NCBI RefSeq assembly: GCF_958298935.1 | Contig: NC_084941.1 | Span: 14,792,001 to 14,856,000, forward strand | DNA length: 64,000 nucleotides | From: Phragmites australis | Lineage: Eukaryota > Streptophyta > Magnoliopsida > Poales > Poaceae | Direction of reading: 5' to 3' | In this document: positions 34,361 to 46,800 of the stretch, piece after piece | Numbering within the stretch: the stretch's first letter is position 1 | How the letters are laid out: each line of letters begins with the position of its first letter | Notes under the pieces: generated by a model | What the model saw: the letters and a program-made list of their open reading frames with translations, nothing else | The model's database searches: none | What the model was told of the DNA's origin: nothing | Program-made: the position numbers and the translations under genes

Positions 34361-35243
34361 TGTCGGAGGGTGAATTCCTCAAGCGGGGATCCGGAGGGAC
34401 CCCCTTTGAGATTCAATCGGGGGGATGATTCTGAATCCGCTTTGCAGGTGAAATAAATGGGAGTAAATGAGATGCAGGTGGAGGTGAAATGACCGGATGC
34501 AGGAAGGAGTAAATGCTTGGGGGATTTTTAGACAGGTTCGGGCCGCACTGAGCGTAAGACCCTACTCCTGTGTGTATGCTATAAATGCTCTGAGAATGTC
34601 CCTCTAAGTATCTGCTGGGTTACAAGAATATTTGTCTAAGTCTAGAGCTTCATGCTCCTTGTTCTTCGAGACTTGTCTTCTGGTTCGTCCTCTGTTGTCT
34701 TGATCTCAACTTCCACTCAACTCAACCTGTTTTTCTCCGGGGAGCTCGCCCCGCTTATATACCCGTCGGGGCGGTAACATGTCCAGAAAGGATGGTGCGA
34801 TTTCCAAGGCGCCATAAATGGAAAGCAACCATCATGGGCTGCTGCATGAGGTGACGGAGCGGGTTGAAAACGCGCCCCCGTCCGATCTTGTTCGTCATCA
34901 TGCCGCTTTTCAACGGGCGCCGCACCGGTGTGCCCGCCTGGTCAGAGCATGTCTGACACAGCAGGGCGGCAGGCGGGATGCCACGAGCTCTGCGACATTA
35001 TCCCGAGGCGTGCCGGATGACGCGCGATGGGACCCGTGTATTAAATGTCCCCACACCTCCCTGTCAGGCCGTGGCAGGGACTGAGAGCAGGCGTGGGGGG
35101 AGTGGTTGGAAGTGACAGGCCACGCGCCCTCTTAAATGCAGCATCGGGCCTCGCACCAGTTAACACCTCACCGCTGAGCCCTTGTGGGGACCACCGGCGA
35201 AGGACTTCTCAGGTCCTCGGGGAACCGAGTGCTCGGGGCCGAC
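34361..35243 (-). mobile_element. Solo Tat LTR in reverse orientation, inside the protease region of element F
   Basis: The left end TGTCGGAGGGTGAATTCC is the reverse complement of the LTR end of element 2 (CTCCACCGACA). Further in, reversed matches to that LTR include the GGAGTGGTTGG and AAATGCAGCATCGGGC blocks and TCCTCGGGGAACC near the right end. A reversed TATA box lies at about 34752-34760. The right end is uncertain and I found no clear target duplication. It separates gag/protease text on both sides. Confidence 0.7.
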
Positions 35244-35620
35244 TACCTTGATAACTTCATATGGTCAGGCCGCTTCCCAATAGTGGTCGAGCCTACAATA
35301 AATAATTGCAGGGTTACTCGAGTCCTTATCGATGGAGGAAGTTTCTTGAACATCCTCTTCGCTAACGGACTTGAAGGTATACATATATCTCGATCTGCTA
35401 TCAAGTTGGTTACTCAAGCCTTCCATGCTATAGTACCTGGGTCTTTGGCCACTCCCATCGTCCATATATCGCTACCTGTTACCTTCAGGAAGCTTGACAA
35501 CTTTTGGACAAAAAAAATTATGTTCAATATGGTCAATTTTGAAACGACATACAATGCCATCTTAGGAAGACCTACACTTGCTAAATTCATGGCAACCATG
35601 CATTATGCTTATTAGTGAGT
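35244..35620 (+). pseudogene. Tat protease remnant (element F)
   Basis: It reads WSGRFPIVVEPTINN, VTRVLIDGGSFLNILF with the DGG active-site motif, then LGRPTLAKFMATMHYAY and a stop. The layout is the same as the protease at 20030-20310 in element 2. Its N-terminal part lies left of the reversed solo LTR. Confidence 0.75.
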
Positions 35621-36338
35621 GAAGATCCCAGGACCCGTGGGGGTCATCACTATTCAAGGTTATCCCAAGGCTGGTCTCCGTTGTGGCACTTAGAGTCTCA
35701 ACATAGCAGTTCAACACCAACCAAGCGAGGAAGCCAGAGCTCAAAGATCAAGGTGCATAAAAGGCTATAGTCTTAACCACAATCATAGTGCCTCGAGATG
35801 AAAACCAAGAAACCTAGGGGCTTAACTCCACGACTAGCTCTGAGCCCATGAAAAAACGCCAATGCTACCCTAGAGGCAATAAGGGTCACTGCTTATTGAC
35901 TTAATCTAGTATGTATCATTTAGATTTGAGACAATAGGTCTACATAGCTCGTTGGTCGTCAATAAAATCTGTAAGTTCTAATTGTATGTCCTAAGTGTAC
36001 TTTCTTGTAATAATAAAGATCATATTGCCTATGAGGTCGATCGACTTTCTTTTTCTTCCTTACATGTCTTTCCTCGCATCCTCATGCTCTGACAAACAGG
36101 GTAAGTCACTTCTCAAGTCCTTCATCCCAAATGTGCACCTAGGATGGTGAAAAGCTTATCTTGACAAAAGGGCAATATGAGTCTCCTTTTACTTTAAAGA
36201 TGTTTTTACTCTTTAGACTTCCTACCTAGAATTTTTATTTCCGAGTAGACAGTTGGGGGCTTAATATGTAATAGGCACTGGAACCCAAAAAGAACGTATT
36301 ATGTAGCTTTTAAAGCATATTCTAACATAGAAGGATCG
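35621..36338. other. Spacer of Tat element F
   Basis: No coding is recognised. A GTTGGGGGCTTAATATG tract near 36251-36267 might be a decayed polypurine tract, but no LTR copy follows that I can match to 31750. Confidence 0.4.
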
Positions 36339-37725
36339 TGTAACACCCAGTTTCAAAGGAACAAAGCCTGATACAACCACATGTATGCTAGGATCAAGTT
36401 TCATGCTGTGCTACATCATTAGTTTATCATCACAGTACCACAATTACAATATTATCCTAACTTATTACAAAAAGAACCGATGGTCTAGAAGAAAAACACA
36501 GTAGAAAAGAAAAAAAACTCCAGCACTAGAGAGTCTTCCATCTTCCAAAGGTATCAACTAGGGGCATACCAGGCTAGAAAGGAGCTCCCGGTCGAAGTCA
36601 TCCTTATCGAAGGATGTAGCTTCATTGACGACTTCTGAATAACAAAGGGATGCAAGAAAGAGGACAAGAGGTGTGAGTACACAATGTACTCCACAAGTGT
36701 AGGGAAAACATGCTATGGAGCTTAAGTCAAGGAAAGGTTAGACACTGGTTAACTGCACTAAGCAACTATGAACTATAACTCTTACAATAGGCATCCTATT
36801 TACTAAGTGTGAAGACACAACAATATCAAGAAGGAATGACTCATCAGATTCTATCCGACTACCAAGACTTACAAGGTAATTTCATTACCTGGCTACCCAA
36901 CCATACCAAAACCCTGATCCCAACTAATCAAGAAGAAGTCCAAGCAGCTCTTGACCATGAGCACAGCTGATCGATCAGTTTTATACTCTGTAGAGTTTAC
37001 ACAGCGTTCCCCATGAGTCATCATTCCTGTGTTGCTTCACACTTCTGGGGTGTGGAGTTGGGGTCTCACTACAAGGCCTTTACAAAGCTCATGCCAACTT
37101 GCAGGCACCCACTGAGGTTTCACTGCTAACAGTGATTCCATCATTACAGAAGCCTCCTCTTGTGCCACACAACCGTCCACTGGTGGCCATAGAATCGGAG
37201 GGGTGACTAATTAATTGGCCAGGCTGCACCCATATAAGCCTTGTGGTTGTAAGGTTTTGCTAGGTTACATCCTTCAAGAACCTATCCTTAGGATCCCAAG
37301 CAGGAACAACAACAAACCAACTGTGCATTACCCGCACACATGCATTCCCGCACCATCATCACACAAACATCCTGTTAGGATCCCTATACCATGTTGCTAC
37401 AAAATTACCATACCCGGTTCTTATTGCATAGACATTAGTCAAGATTAACATTTACCCAACTATGACATCACTAGCATAACTACTCATCATTACCCATGAT
37501 TCATCAACAGCGACAAGGATAACAATACATAATCTAGTAAACCCTAACACAGGATTCCAATTTAGATAAGCATGCAATAAAGGATAGACAAATACATAAA
37601 TATCCTAAAATAGGAGCAAGATGTTTAAGGGCACTTGCTTTCAGCTGAGGGTTGCTCGAAGTCTTCAAAAACTTGATCTTGCAGATTCCCAAACCGATCA
37701 CCTCCTAATTGACACATCGGAAAAA
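36339..37725 (-). repeat. 3' LTR of chromovirus D, distal part
   Basis: It starts TGTAACACCCAG and is collinear with 39760 onward. It breaks off at AAAAA (37721-37725), where element B is inserted, and resumes at 47887. Confidence 0.8.
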
Positions 37726-40700
37726 TATCACACCCGGTTTTAACGGATAAAACCAGATGCGGCTTATGTGTGCCCAGGATGGTCAACACACATAAGGACG
37801 TCACAGGTGAAGTAAAAAAAGCAATACTTTTATAGAATAAACGTTAAAATCTTACAACAATTGACATATATTGTCTTCTATGAAGATATCTACAGTGGAA
37901 CAGAAGTACTGGTGCCCAACAACACCGCAGACGACCGACCAGGAGACAAGCACCTAGAACGTCATAACCTCGTTTAGATAATCTTCAACATCTTCACTCA
38001 CTGAGCAGCACCACACATGTCGCATGGCATAGAAAAAATAGTATGTGTGAGCACATGATGCGCTCAACAAGTGTGGGAAATATATGACATGCAAGCTTGA
38101 TTAAAGGAATAGGCTATAACAGGTAAATTTTCATAAATGACAACTATGCTATCGTAAAAAGAGTTATAAAAGCAACCAGTTTATCTATGCGAACCATTAC
38201 TAAACTCCCAACTCCAAGGAATATCTCCACATATTTCCCAACTACCTGAACTCCACATCAGGTTTCCAAACCAACCAACTTGATACCCATCACAAGTAAC
38301 CAAGAACCATCCTCAGACATTCACCCTACATAGGTAACCAACTAAAAAAACTGAACCAAACCAACTAATCATGTGAGGATCTAAATCTCTCATGACCGTT
38401 AGTACGGTTGATATATCAGATTGTACACTCTACAGAGGTTGTCCAGCTTTCCCCTCGAGTCGTGATGTCCTTGTTGCCATGTTGCGCAAACAGTTAACAC
38501 ACACCAGTGTTGTGTCGCCCGGAGATCATTACAAGGCTGTTACAAAGCATCCTCTCAACAAGAATAAGCCCACTAAGGTTTCACCATTGTCAAAGTGGAG
38601 TCACACCACCCAGAAGCCCACTCATGCGCCTTGTAGCTCTGGAAAGAATCACTCTTCCTTTCGACTACACCACCAGTGGCTTATTCTATGCTGAGGATCC
38701 GCTAATTACTAAGCCAGTTCGTACCCATATAAACCTTGTGGATGGACGATAATTCTTAGGTTGTCACTCCATGAATCGGTCCTTAGGACACTGAGCAAAC
38801 ACTACCACCCACCAAAGTGTTTCACACACTTGTGCCTCATGGACCATCATCAACCAACCTTATGCTCGACATTCCTAAGTCCATATTGCCACACAAGTTA
38901 CCATAATTCCCAACTCATAGTTGCATAAGTTCATTAATCAAGTATATGACACTTTCCAACATCCCACAAGCATGGCTAAGCAATTCTACCTAAGAGAATC
39001 ATATCAACTACCACTTAGGCTTCAAGGAATGTAAAGGAAGAACTAGGTAAACCCTAACATACGTGACTATCCATCAAGTTGATAGACATTGCATGCAATT
39101 TTGTGAAATAAAATATTTTAAAACATAGGTTCAAGATGATCAAGGACACTTGCCTTTTACCCAATACTGCTCAGTGTTGTCGAAATATTGGTCTTGAAGT
39201 TCTTCGAACTGCTCCGGAACATTATCGACTAATCGCGAGAACTACCGACAAACAATACAATGGAAAACACTAAGAGCAACATACCAAACATCATCAAAAC
39301 ACTTTAAAAACACTATGGTTGGATATGTATGATTTTAGAAATATTTAGACGCAAAATTGCCTAAATCAGAGTTAAGATGAAAAGAGAACAAACTTTCGGG
39401 AGATGGATTAGATTGAAACGAAAATGTTGAAATGAGGGAAGCATGGCATAGAACGCAGAAAGGCTAACTCAGCGGTATGGTTGGTTTTGGAAGGGGTCAT
39501 CCGAGGTAGCGGCAAAACAACGATGACTGCTGCTAGGTTTGGTGGTGCCCGCGAATAGACGCAGCAATGAAGATGCTCCCGTTCCAAGAGAATAGCTATG
39601 AAATTTGAGAAACTGTTTGAACAAAGATGTTCATATTTCCTGGGAACACAATGCTACGGCATGGGTTTTGGTAGATCATCCATTGAGAGGAAGAACGATT
39701 AGTAGAGATGAGACGGGTGATGGTTGTGACGTGCTATGGTTGGCAATCACATTCCGTCGTGTAACACCCAGTTTTAAAAGAACAAAACTGGGCACAACAC
39801 ATGTATACCAAGATCAACTTTCATACATGTGCTTACTTCATTAGTGTATCATCACAGTGTCAAGATTACAACGATAATAAACTATTATAAAAGGACCCGA
39901 GGGTCTAGGAGAAAAACACAGCGGAACTAAGAAGAAGTCTTCAGTGCCAGCAGGGACTCCATCTTCCACAGGCGTTGACCGGGGGCACGCCAACCTAGAA
40001 AAGTAGCTTTGGGTCGAAGTCATCCTCGTTGAAGGTAGCAGCTTCATTGCCGGTTTCTAAATAGCGGTAGAATGCAAGGGAGGGGAGCAACAAGTGTGAG
40101 TACAAAGATTGTACTCCGTAAGTGTACGGAAACATGATATGTGGTTTAAGATAAGGAAAAGTTTAGATGCAGGCTAACTGCACTAAGCAACATGAACCTA
40201 TGATTCCAACAACAGGCATCCTATTTACTAAGTGAAGACATAACTATGACAATAGGTTTGACTGGATTTCATCAGACTACCAAGACTCACCCGGTAATCC
40301 CATTACCCGGCTACCCAACCAACCTGACCAAACCCTGATTCCAACTAATCCTGAAGAAGTTGAAGTTCGCTCTTGACCGTGAGCACGGCTGATTAATAAG
40401 TTTATACTCTGTAGAGTTTGCAAAGCTTTCCCCACAAGTCGTGATTCCCGTGTTGCTTCACACTTTTGGGGTGTGGAGTCGGGGTTTCATTACAAGGTCT
40501 TTACAAAGCTCCCGCTAACCTGCAGGTACCCATTGAGGTTTCACCGCTAACAAATGATTCTATCGCTGCATAGGCCCCCTCTTGTGCCACAAAATCATCC
40601 AATGGTGCCCACAGAACCAGAGGGGTGGCTAATTAATTGGCCAAGCCATACCCATTTAGGCCTCGTGGTTGTGCGAATCTAACTTGGTTACATGTTCAAG

Positions 40701-43700
40701 AGCCGGTCCTTAGGACCCCACACAGGAACAAACACAAGCCTGCCATAGGCGCCACCTCAAACCATCCATCCTGCTAGGATCCCTATACCATGTTGCTATA
40801 AAAATTAACCTTTCCAGATTCTTGCCCCATGATTCATTAGTCAAGATTAACATTTTTCCCAACCCTGACCACACTAGCATATCTACCCATTCTATATTAT
40901 GGATAAACAACAGCGACAAGGAATATTAAAAGAAAACTAGTAACCCCTATCATGGAGTTTCATATTTAGAAAAGCATGCATAATGAAGGATAAAACTACA
41001 CATGAAAATCGTAAAATAGGGTAAAGAAATGCTCAAGGGCACTTGCCTTCGATGGGGTGCTGCTCAAAATCTTCAAATGCTTGGTCTTGGAGATTGCTGA
41101 ACTGCTCAGCTCCTAATCGCCAAACCGGAAAGAGTACACACAAAGGAAAGCCTAAGAACAGTATACCAAACAGTACTAAAACTAGACACAAACACTACAA
41201 AAAGATTCTATATGTCGCTACGAACATTTGGACACGAAAATCGCCCAAATCGGAGCTACAGGCAAAAAGTATTGAGCTTTTGAAGTTCCAGGGACTAACC
41301 TGCAATTTTTACTTGAATTTTAGAGAAATACCGAATTTATTTTATACTGAAAATTAGAATTATGACATAATAAAGATTTACTGAATTATTTCTAAAAGGG
41401 AAATTCTACGGAATATGAGCATGGACCCCGTGGACCACGGCCTGGGGGCCGGTCCACAGGTCTACGATGGACTGACACATAAAGAGAAAGTGGTATCTAT
41501 TTTAGGCCGCCGGATGAAGATTGGATGACCGGGATTTAAACTGGCTCAGTCCGGCAGTGCTGAACAGGGCCGGGTGACGGTCGGCGGCGGCGGAGACGAT
41601 GGCGCCTCACCGAAGATGCACTAGAATGGGCATCCGGCCTCGGACCTCAATGGAGTATGGCGTAAAAGAGAGAGGAGGGGAAGGGGCTTCTCACAGCGGG
41701 TTCAGCAGCGGCGGAGGGGCTCCGGAGACGGCCGGCGATGGAGAAGAAAGGGCGGCGGCACTTGGAGTTCGGTGCGGCGGCCGACGGCGACGGGAGGAGC
41801 TCCGAGAAGCTGCGGGAGACGATGCTCGAGCCTCTGCAACACCGAATGAAAAGGAAAAGAGGTCAACAATGGATCGGCATGGCCAAATTTAAGTCAGCGG
41901 TTGAGCTCTTATCAGCAACAATGGCGGCAATGACGGTGAGCTCAAATCTGTGCGCAAGAGAGAGGGGAAACGGGTTCTTCGGGTGCGGAACGACGCAAGG
42001 AAGGCTAGGGTGGGTTAAATAGCCGAGGGAGGGAGAGGGACGGTTGGATTAGGGAGAAATGGCCGGCGGCCTCAATTGCCATAAAAGCTTCAGTTTTCAA
42101 CAGATTAGCGAGCAATCAAAGGGAAAAACAGGCGGAAATGGGAGAGAAAGAAGGGAGTTGGGCCGAGAGAAGGGAGAAACAGCCCAAGGCTATTTTTCCA
42201 ATTTAGAAATCCTTTTCTTTTTTTTTAATTTTGAACCATTTTTCAAAAAGGGTTTGAACGAGCGATTTCTAGTGAGTTTTGGCAAACTTTTTCCACACAT
42301 AAAACCTTATTGCAACTACAACGGCATGAATGCAACAAACATTAACCTAGGACAAATTAAATTTAGAAATTAATTTTCCTTTTGAACAAAATTGCAACCA
42401 CCTAATTAATTTCTAGCAAAATTTTAAATTATTGCAAAAATTGAGATTTAGGGTGTTACAGATCGTGTCGCTGCACAAATAGGGATGAGCTCCTAGGGTC
42501 ACGTAGAAGACTCGATGGTACACGCCGTGACGTGATTGGTGCATCCATACAGCTTTTGGATTGACAAGGAACACGAATGCAAACCTGGTGCACGTGTAAA
42601 ACGTGTCCAGAAACCAGACAGCAGGCATGTCGACCTTGATTCTAGTGGTTTGGTTGCTCTACTGGCCTATCTGGTTGGTGAGGGTGTGGGAAACATCATG
42701 GGCTATACGCTGGTGAAAGGGCATGGCAATTTGACCTCTGGTCAGCCAGGAACGTCGATGCCAATCGGTGATGGTGCGGCTATCCACGATGGCGACGACC
42801 ATGGTTGCGTAGATCGGGCTTTGGCTAGGGCTAGGGCTTGGCTAAGGACTTAGTATGATGTTAAAATAGTACTGAGGGAGGAGAATAAGTGGTCTTCACC
42901 TTGCTTCGATGGTTGAGGAAGGGGGATCCGCGGAGAAGACGACGAGGTAGCGCATCATGGGTGGCAGCTCCGGCGAATGGTGGTGTACGGATAGGATAGC
43001 AGCGGCGTCTAGGGTTTGGGGGGCGTGGAACAGGGATAGGAGAGGGTGTGCAACTCCTATTTGTAGGGCTAGGGGAGGCTGATTGAGGTGGAGTCCAAGC
43101 CGAACATGAATCTGATTCGAGTTCGAGTCGATTAGGATTTCCTTTTTCGCGGCTCTCTATTTCGAGGATGATATCTCTATCATTCGTACTCTAATTAGGA
43201 CATTTCTGGACTTTAAATTATAGTACTAAAAAAAATCTACAACTTTGGTATCCATTGGAACTTCTGAAAACACCATCTTAAGTTTCAAAAATACACCACA
43301 AGATAAACTATTTGAACTCAAACTTATCTGCGCAGCACTGATTTTAGGGGCCATAACTCCTAGCTCCATTATCCAAAACGGGACTTGCATAGTTTCAAAT
43401 TGAAGGTCTCGACGAGACCTACAACTTTGGTACTATCAAGATTTGCATTTGAGGCCGTTTTAAATTCCAAAACTTGATGGGATAATGAGGCTGTCCAGGA
43501 CTCCGTGAAAATTTGCACATTTCGTGGATCCTTTGTGTTGAGCCTTCTAGATGACTTGTGTGCCGGCCAAGGGCATGGGCTTGGGTAGCATTGAGTCAAA
43601 TGGCACCTTAGGCATTAGGGTTTTAGAAAAGAAACTTTTGTTGAGAAATTTGAATAGTGCTTGAATTTGAATTGAGCTTGGAGTGAATTTAAGAGAAACA

Positions 43701-43774
43701 AAAAATGAGGTTAAAGAAGAACCGGAGTAGATAAGGAGTTTGAATTTGGATTTGGGTAGAATTTAAGAAAGAGG
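37726..43774 (-). repeat. 3' LTR remnant of chromovirus B
   Basis: It is collinear with the right LTR from TATCACACCCGGTTTTAACG to GGTAGAATTTAAGAAAGAGG, with 39760-42460 inserted. About 400 bases at its sense 5' end are missing. Confidence 0.75.
39760..42460 (-). mobile_element. Solo chromovirus LTR (2701 bp) inside chromovirus B
   Basis: It starts TGTAACACCCAG and ends AGGGTGTTACA. It is the same family as the LTR of element D. The uninterrupted host is visible at 46190-46215 in the sister LTR (CATTGCG-like text then TATCGCTGCACAAA), which confirms the borders. The flanks CGTCG and GATCG are only an imperfect target duplication. Confidence 0.82.
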
Positions 43775-43853
43775 CTTTTAGAATATGAACTTATGGCACA
43801 ATCATTCTATCTAGGCTTGCATCCTATGGTTAATATGGCTATGGTACCACCTC
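43775..43853 (-). other. Leader remnant of chromovirus B with primer-binding site
   Basis: On the - strand, TGGTACCATAGCC (43849-43837) lies a few bases after the LTR end GTGTGACA. It matches the initiator tRNA-Met site TGGTATCAGAGCC at 11 of 13 positions. The following bases (ATAGGATGCAAGCCTAGATA) look like a chromovirus leader. Confidence 0.7.
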
Positions 43854-46800
43854 TGTCACACATGGTTTTAACGGACAAAACCAGATGCCGCTTATGTGTG
43901 CCCAGGATGTTCAACACACATAAGGACGTCAAAGGTGAAGTAACAAAAGCAATACTTTTATAGAATAAACGTTAAACTCTTATAGCAATTGACAAATATT
44001 GTCTTCTATGAAGATATCTGCAGCGGAACAGAAGCACTGGTGTCCAACAACACAGCAGGCAACCGACCGGGAAACACGCGCCTAGAACATCACAAGCTCA
44101 TCTTGATAATCTTCAACATCTTCACTCACTAAGCAGCACCACACATGTCGCATGGCATAGGGAAATTAGCAAGTGTGAGCACATGACACGCTCAACAAAT
44201 GTGGGAAATATATGACATGCAAGCTTGATTAAAGGAATAGGCTATAACACGTAAATTTGCATAAATGCCAACTATGCTATCTAAAAGCGTTATAAAAGCA
44301 ACCTATTTATCTATGTGAACCATCACTAAACTCCCAACTCCTAGGAATATCTCCACATATTTTCCAACTATCCGAATTCTACATTAGGTTCCCAAACCAA
44401 CCAACTTGATACCGATCACAGGTCACCAAGAACCATCCTCAGACATTCACCCTACACAGGTAACCAACCAAAACAACTAAACCAAACCAACTAATCATGT
44501 GAGGATCCAAGTCTCTCATGACCATAAGCACGACTGATATATCAGATTGTACACTTTACAGAGGTTGTCCAGCTTTCCCCATAAGTCGTGATTTCCTTGT
44601 TGCCGTGTTGAACAAACAATGGTGTGTCGCCTGGAGATCACTACAAGGCTGTTACAAAGCATCCTCCCAACAAGAATAAGCACGCTAAGGTTTCACCGTC
44701 GTCAAAGTGGAGTCACACCACCCAGAAGCCCCCTCATGCGCCTTGTAGCTCCAAAAAGAATCACTCTTCCCTTCCATTACACCACCAGTGGCTCTTTCTA
44801 TACTGAGGATCCGTTAATTACTAAGCCAATTCGTACCCATATAAGCCTCGTGGATGGACAATAATTCTTGGGTTGTCACTCCATGAACCAGTCCTTAGGA
44901 CACTGAGCAAACACTACCACCCACCAAAGTGTTTCACACACTTGTGCCATCAACCAACATTTTGCTCGACATCCCTAAGTTCCATATTGCCACACAAGTT
45001 ACCATAATTCCCAACTCATAGTGCATAAGTTCATTAATCAAGTATATGAGACTTCCCAACATCCTAAAAGCATGGCTAAGCAATTCTACCCAAGAGACTC
45101 ATATCAACTACCACTTAAGCTTCAAGGAATGTAAAGGAAGAACTCGGTAATCCCTAACATAGGTGACTACCCATCAAGTTCATAGACATTGCATGTAATT
45201 TTGTGAAACAAAATTTTTTAAAACAATTGTTCTAGATGATCAAGGACACTTTCTTTCTACCCAATGCTGCTTAGTGTTGTCGAAATCTTGGCATTGAAGT
45301 CCCTCGAACTGCTCCAGAACGTTATCGACTAATCGCGAGAACTACTGACAAACAATACAAAGGAAAACACTAAGAACAACGTACCAGACATCATCAAAAC
45401 ACTTTAACACTATGGTTGGATAGGTAATATTTTAGAAACAATTAGATGCAAGAGTCGCCTAAATCAGAGTTAAGATCAAAAGAGAAGAACTTTCGGGAGA
45501 TGGATTAGACTAAGACGGAAATGCTAATTTACTGGAACTATTTTCCTATGGGAAAAGGCTTTATTGCACAATCACTTCATCAGGCTTAACAACATCATTG
45601 CACAAGATTCAGGAAGTTTAGGGCAGACCAGACTTCGTTGACTAGGCTAAGGAGAATGATGTGGTGCTAACTTGGCATGTTATGTAAGCATCAACTTGGA
45701 TTAAAGAAGGGATACGTTGAGATCTAGTCAACCACCCATGATGGATCAAATGGCCAGAGGTTGTGCTTCTAGGTTAAGGATACTACCGGTGACTCTGTGT
45801 AGTGGCGGTGGTTCGGGTTTCGTCGGAGATGGTAATTGGGCACTTAGCCACTTACATCGATGTCGGGCTTTTATGGTGTTTCAGTGAAATGAGGGAACAT
45901 GGTGTAGAACAAGGAAAGAGTAACTCAGTGGTATGATTGGTTTTGGAAGGGGTCATCCGAGGTTGCGGCAAAATAATGATGACTGCTGCTAGGTTTGGTG
46001 GTGCCCGCGAACAGAAGCAGAATTAAAGATGATTGCGTTCCAGGAGATTGGCTATGAAATTTGAGAAACCATTCGAACAGAGACATTCATATTTCCTGGG
46101 AACACAATGCTACAGCATGGGTTTTGGTAGATCATCAACTTAGAGGAAGAACGATCAGCAGAGATGAGACGGATGGTGGTTGTGACAAGCTATTGTTGGC
46201 AATTGCGTTTCGGTCATATCGCTGCACAAACGGGGATGGTATCCTAGGGTAACGTAGAAGACTTGATAGTACATGTCGTGCATGGTTGGTGCATCCATAC
46301 GGCTTTTGGATTGACGAGGAACACGAATGCAAATCTAGTACACACCTAGAACGTGTCCAGAAACCGAACAACGGGCATGTCGACCTTGATTCTGGTGGTT
46401 TAACTACTCTACTAGTTAACCTGGTTTGTGAGGGCGTGGGAGATCATGGGTCTAACGTTGGTGAGAGGGCATGACAATTTGACCTCTAATCAGCCGGAAA
46501 CATCGATGCCAATCGGTGATGGCACGGTTGTCCGCGATGGCGACGACCATGACTGCGTAGATCGGGCTTTGGCTAGGACTAGTGCTTGGCTAGGGACTTA
46601 GTATGATGATAAAATATTACTGAGGGAGGAGAAGAAGTGGTCTTCACCTTGCTTCGCTGGTTGAGGAAGGGGATTTGCAGAGAAGACTACGTGGTAGCGC
46701 ATCACGTGTGGCGGCGGCGGATCCGGCAGACGGTGGTGCATGGACAGGGCAGCAGTGGCGTCTAGGGTTTGGGGGCATGTAATAGGGATAGGAGAGGGCA

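Larger units (their letters stand above)
31750..36338 (+). mobile_element. Tat element F: LTR, gag, protease, no RT
   Basis: It has a short LTR (31750-32189), a primer-binding site TGGCACCATAC at 32192, gag, then protease split by a reversed solo LTR (34361 to about 35243). After HYAY at 35615 there is no RT, RNase H or integrase, only about 700 bp of spacer up to the chromovirus LTR at 36339. It is either a deletion derivative or a non-autonomous member. The 3' LTR was not identified. Confidence 0.65.

Noticed and set aside
36334..36338. GATCG beside two chromovirus LTRs (36334 and 42461) as an insertion-site preference
   Set aside because: Only two instances, and the second lacks a perfect duplication. 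Chance cannot be excluded.
41599..42022. ORFs in the GC-rich core of the chromovirus LTRs (also 29491-30308 and 48469-49339) as captured host exons
   Set aside because: The three copies do not keep a common frame or protein. The openness follows base composition.
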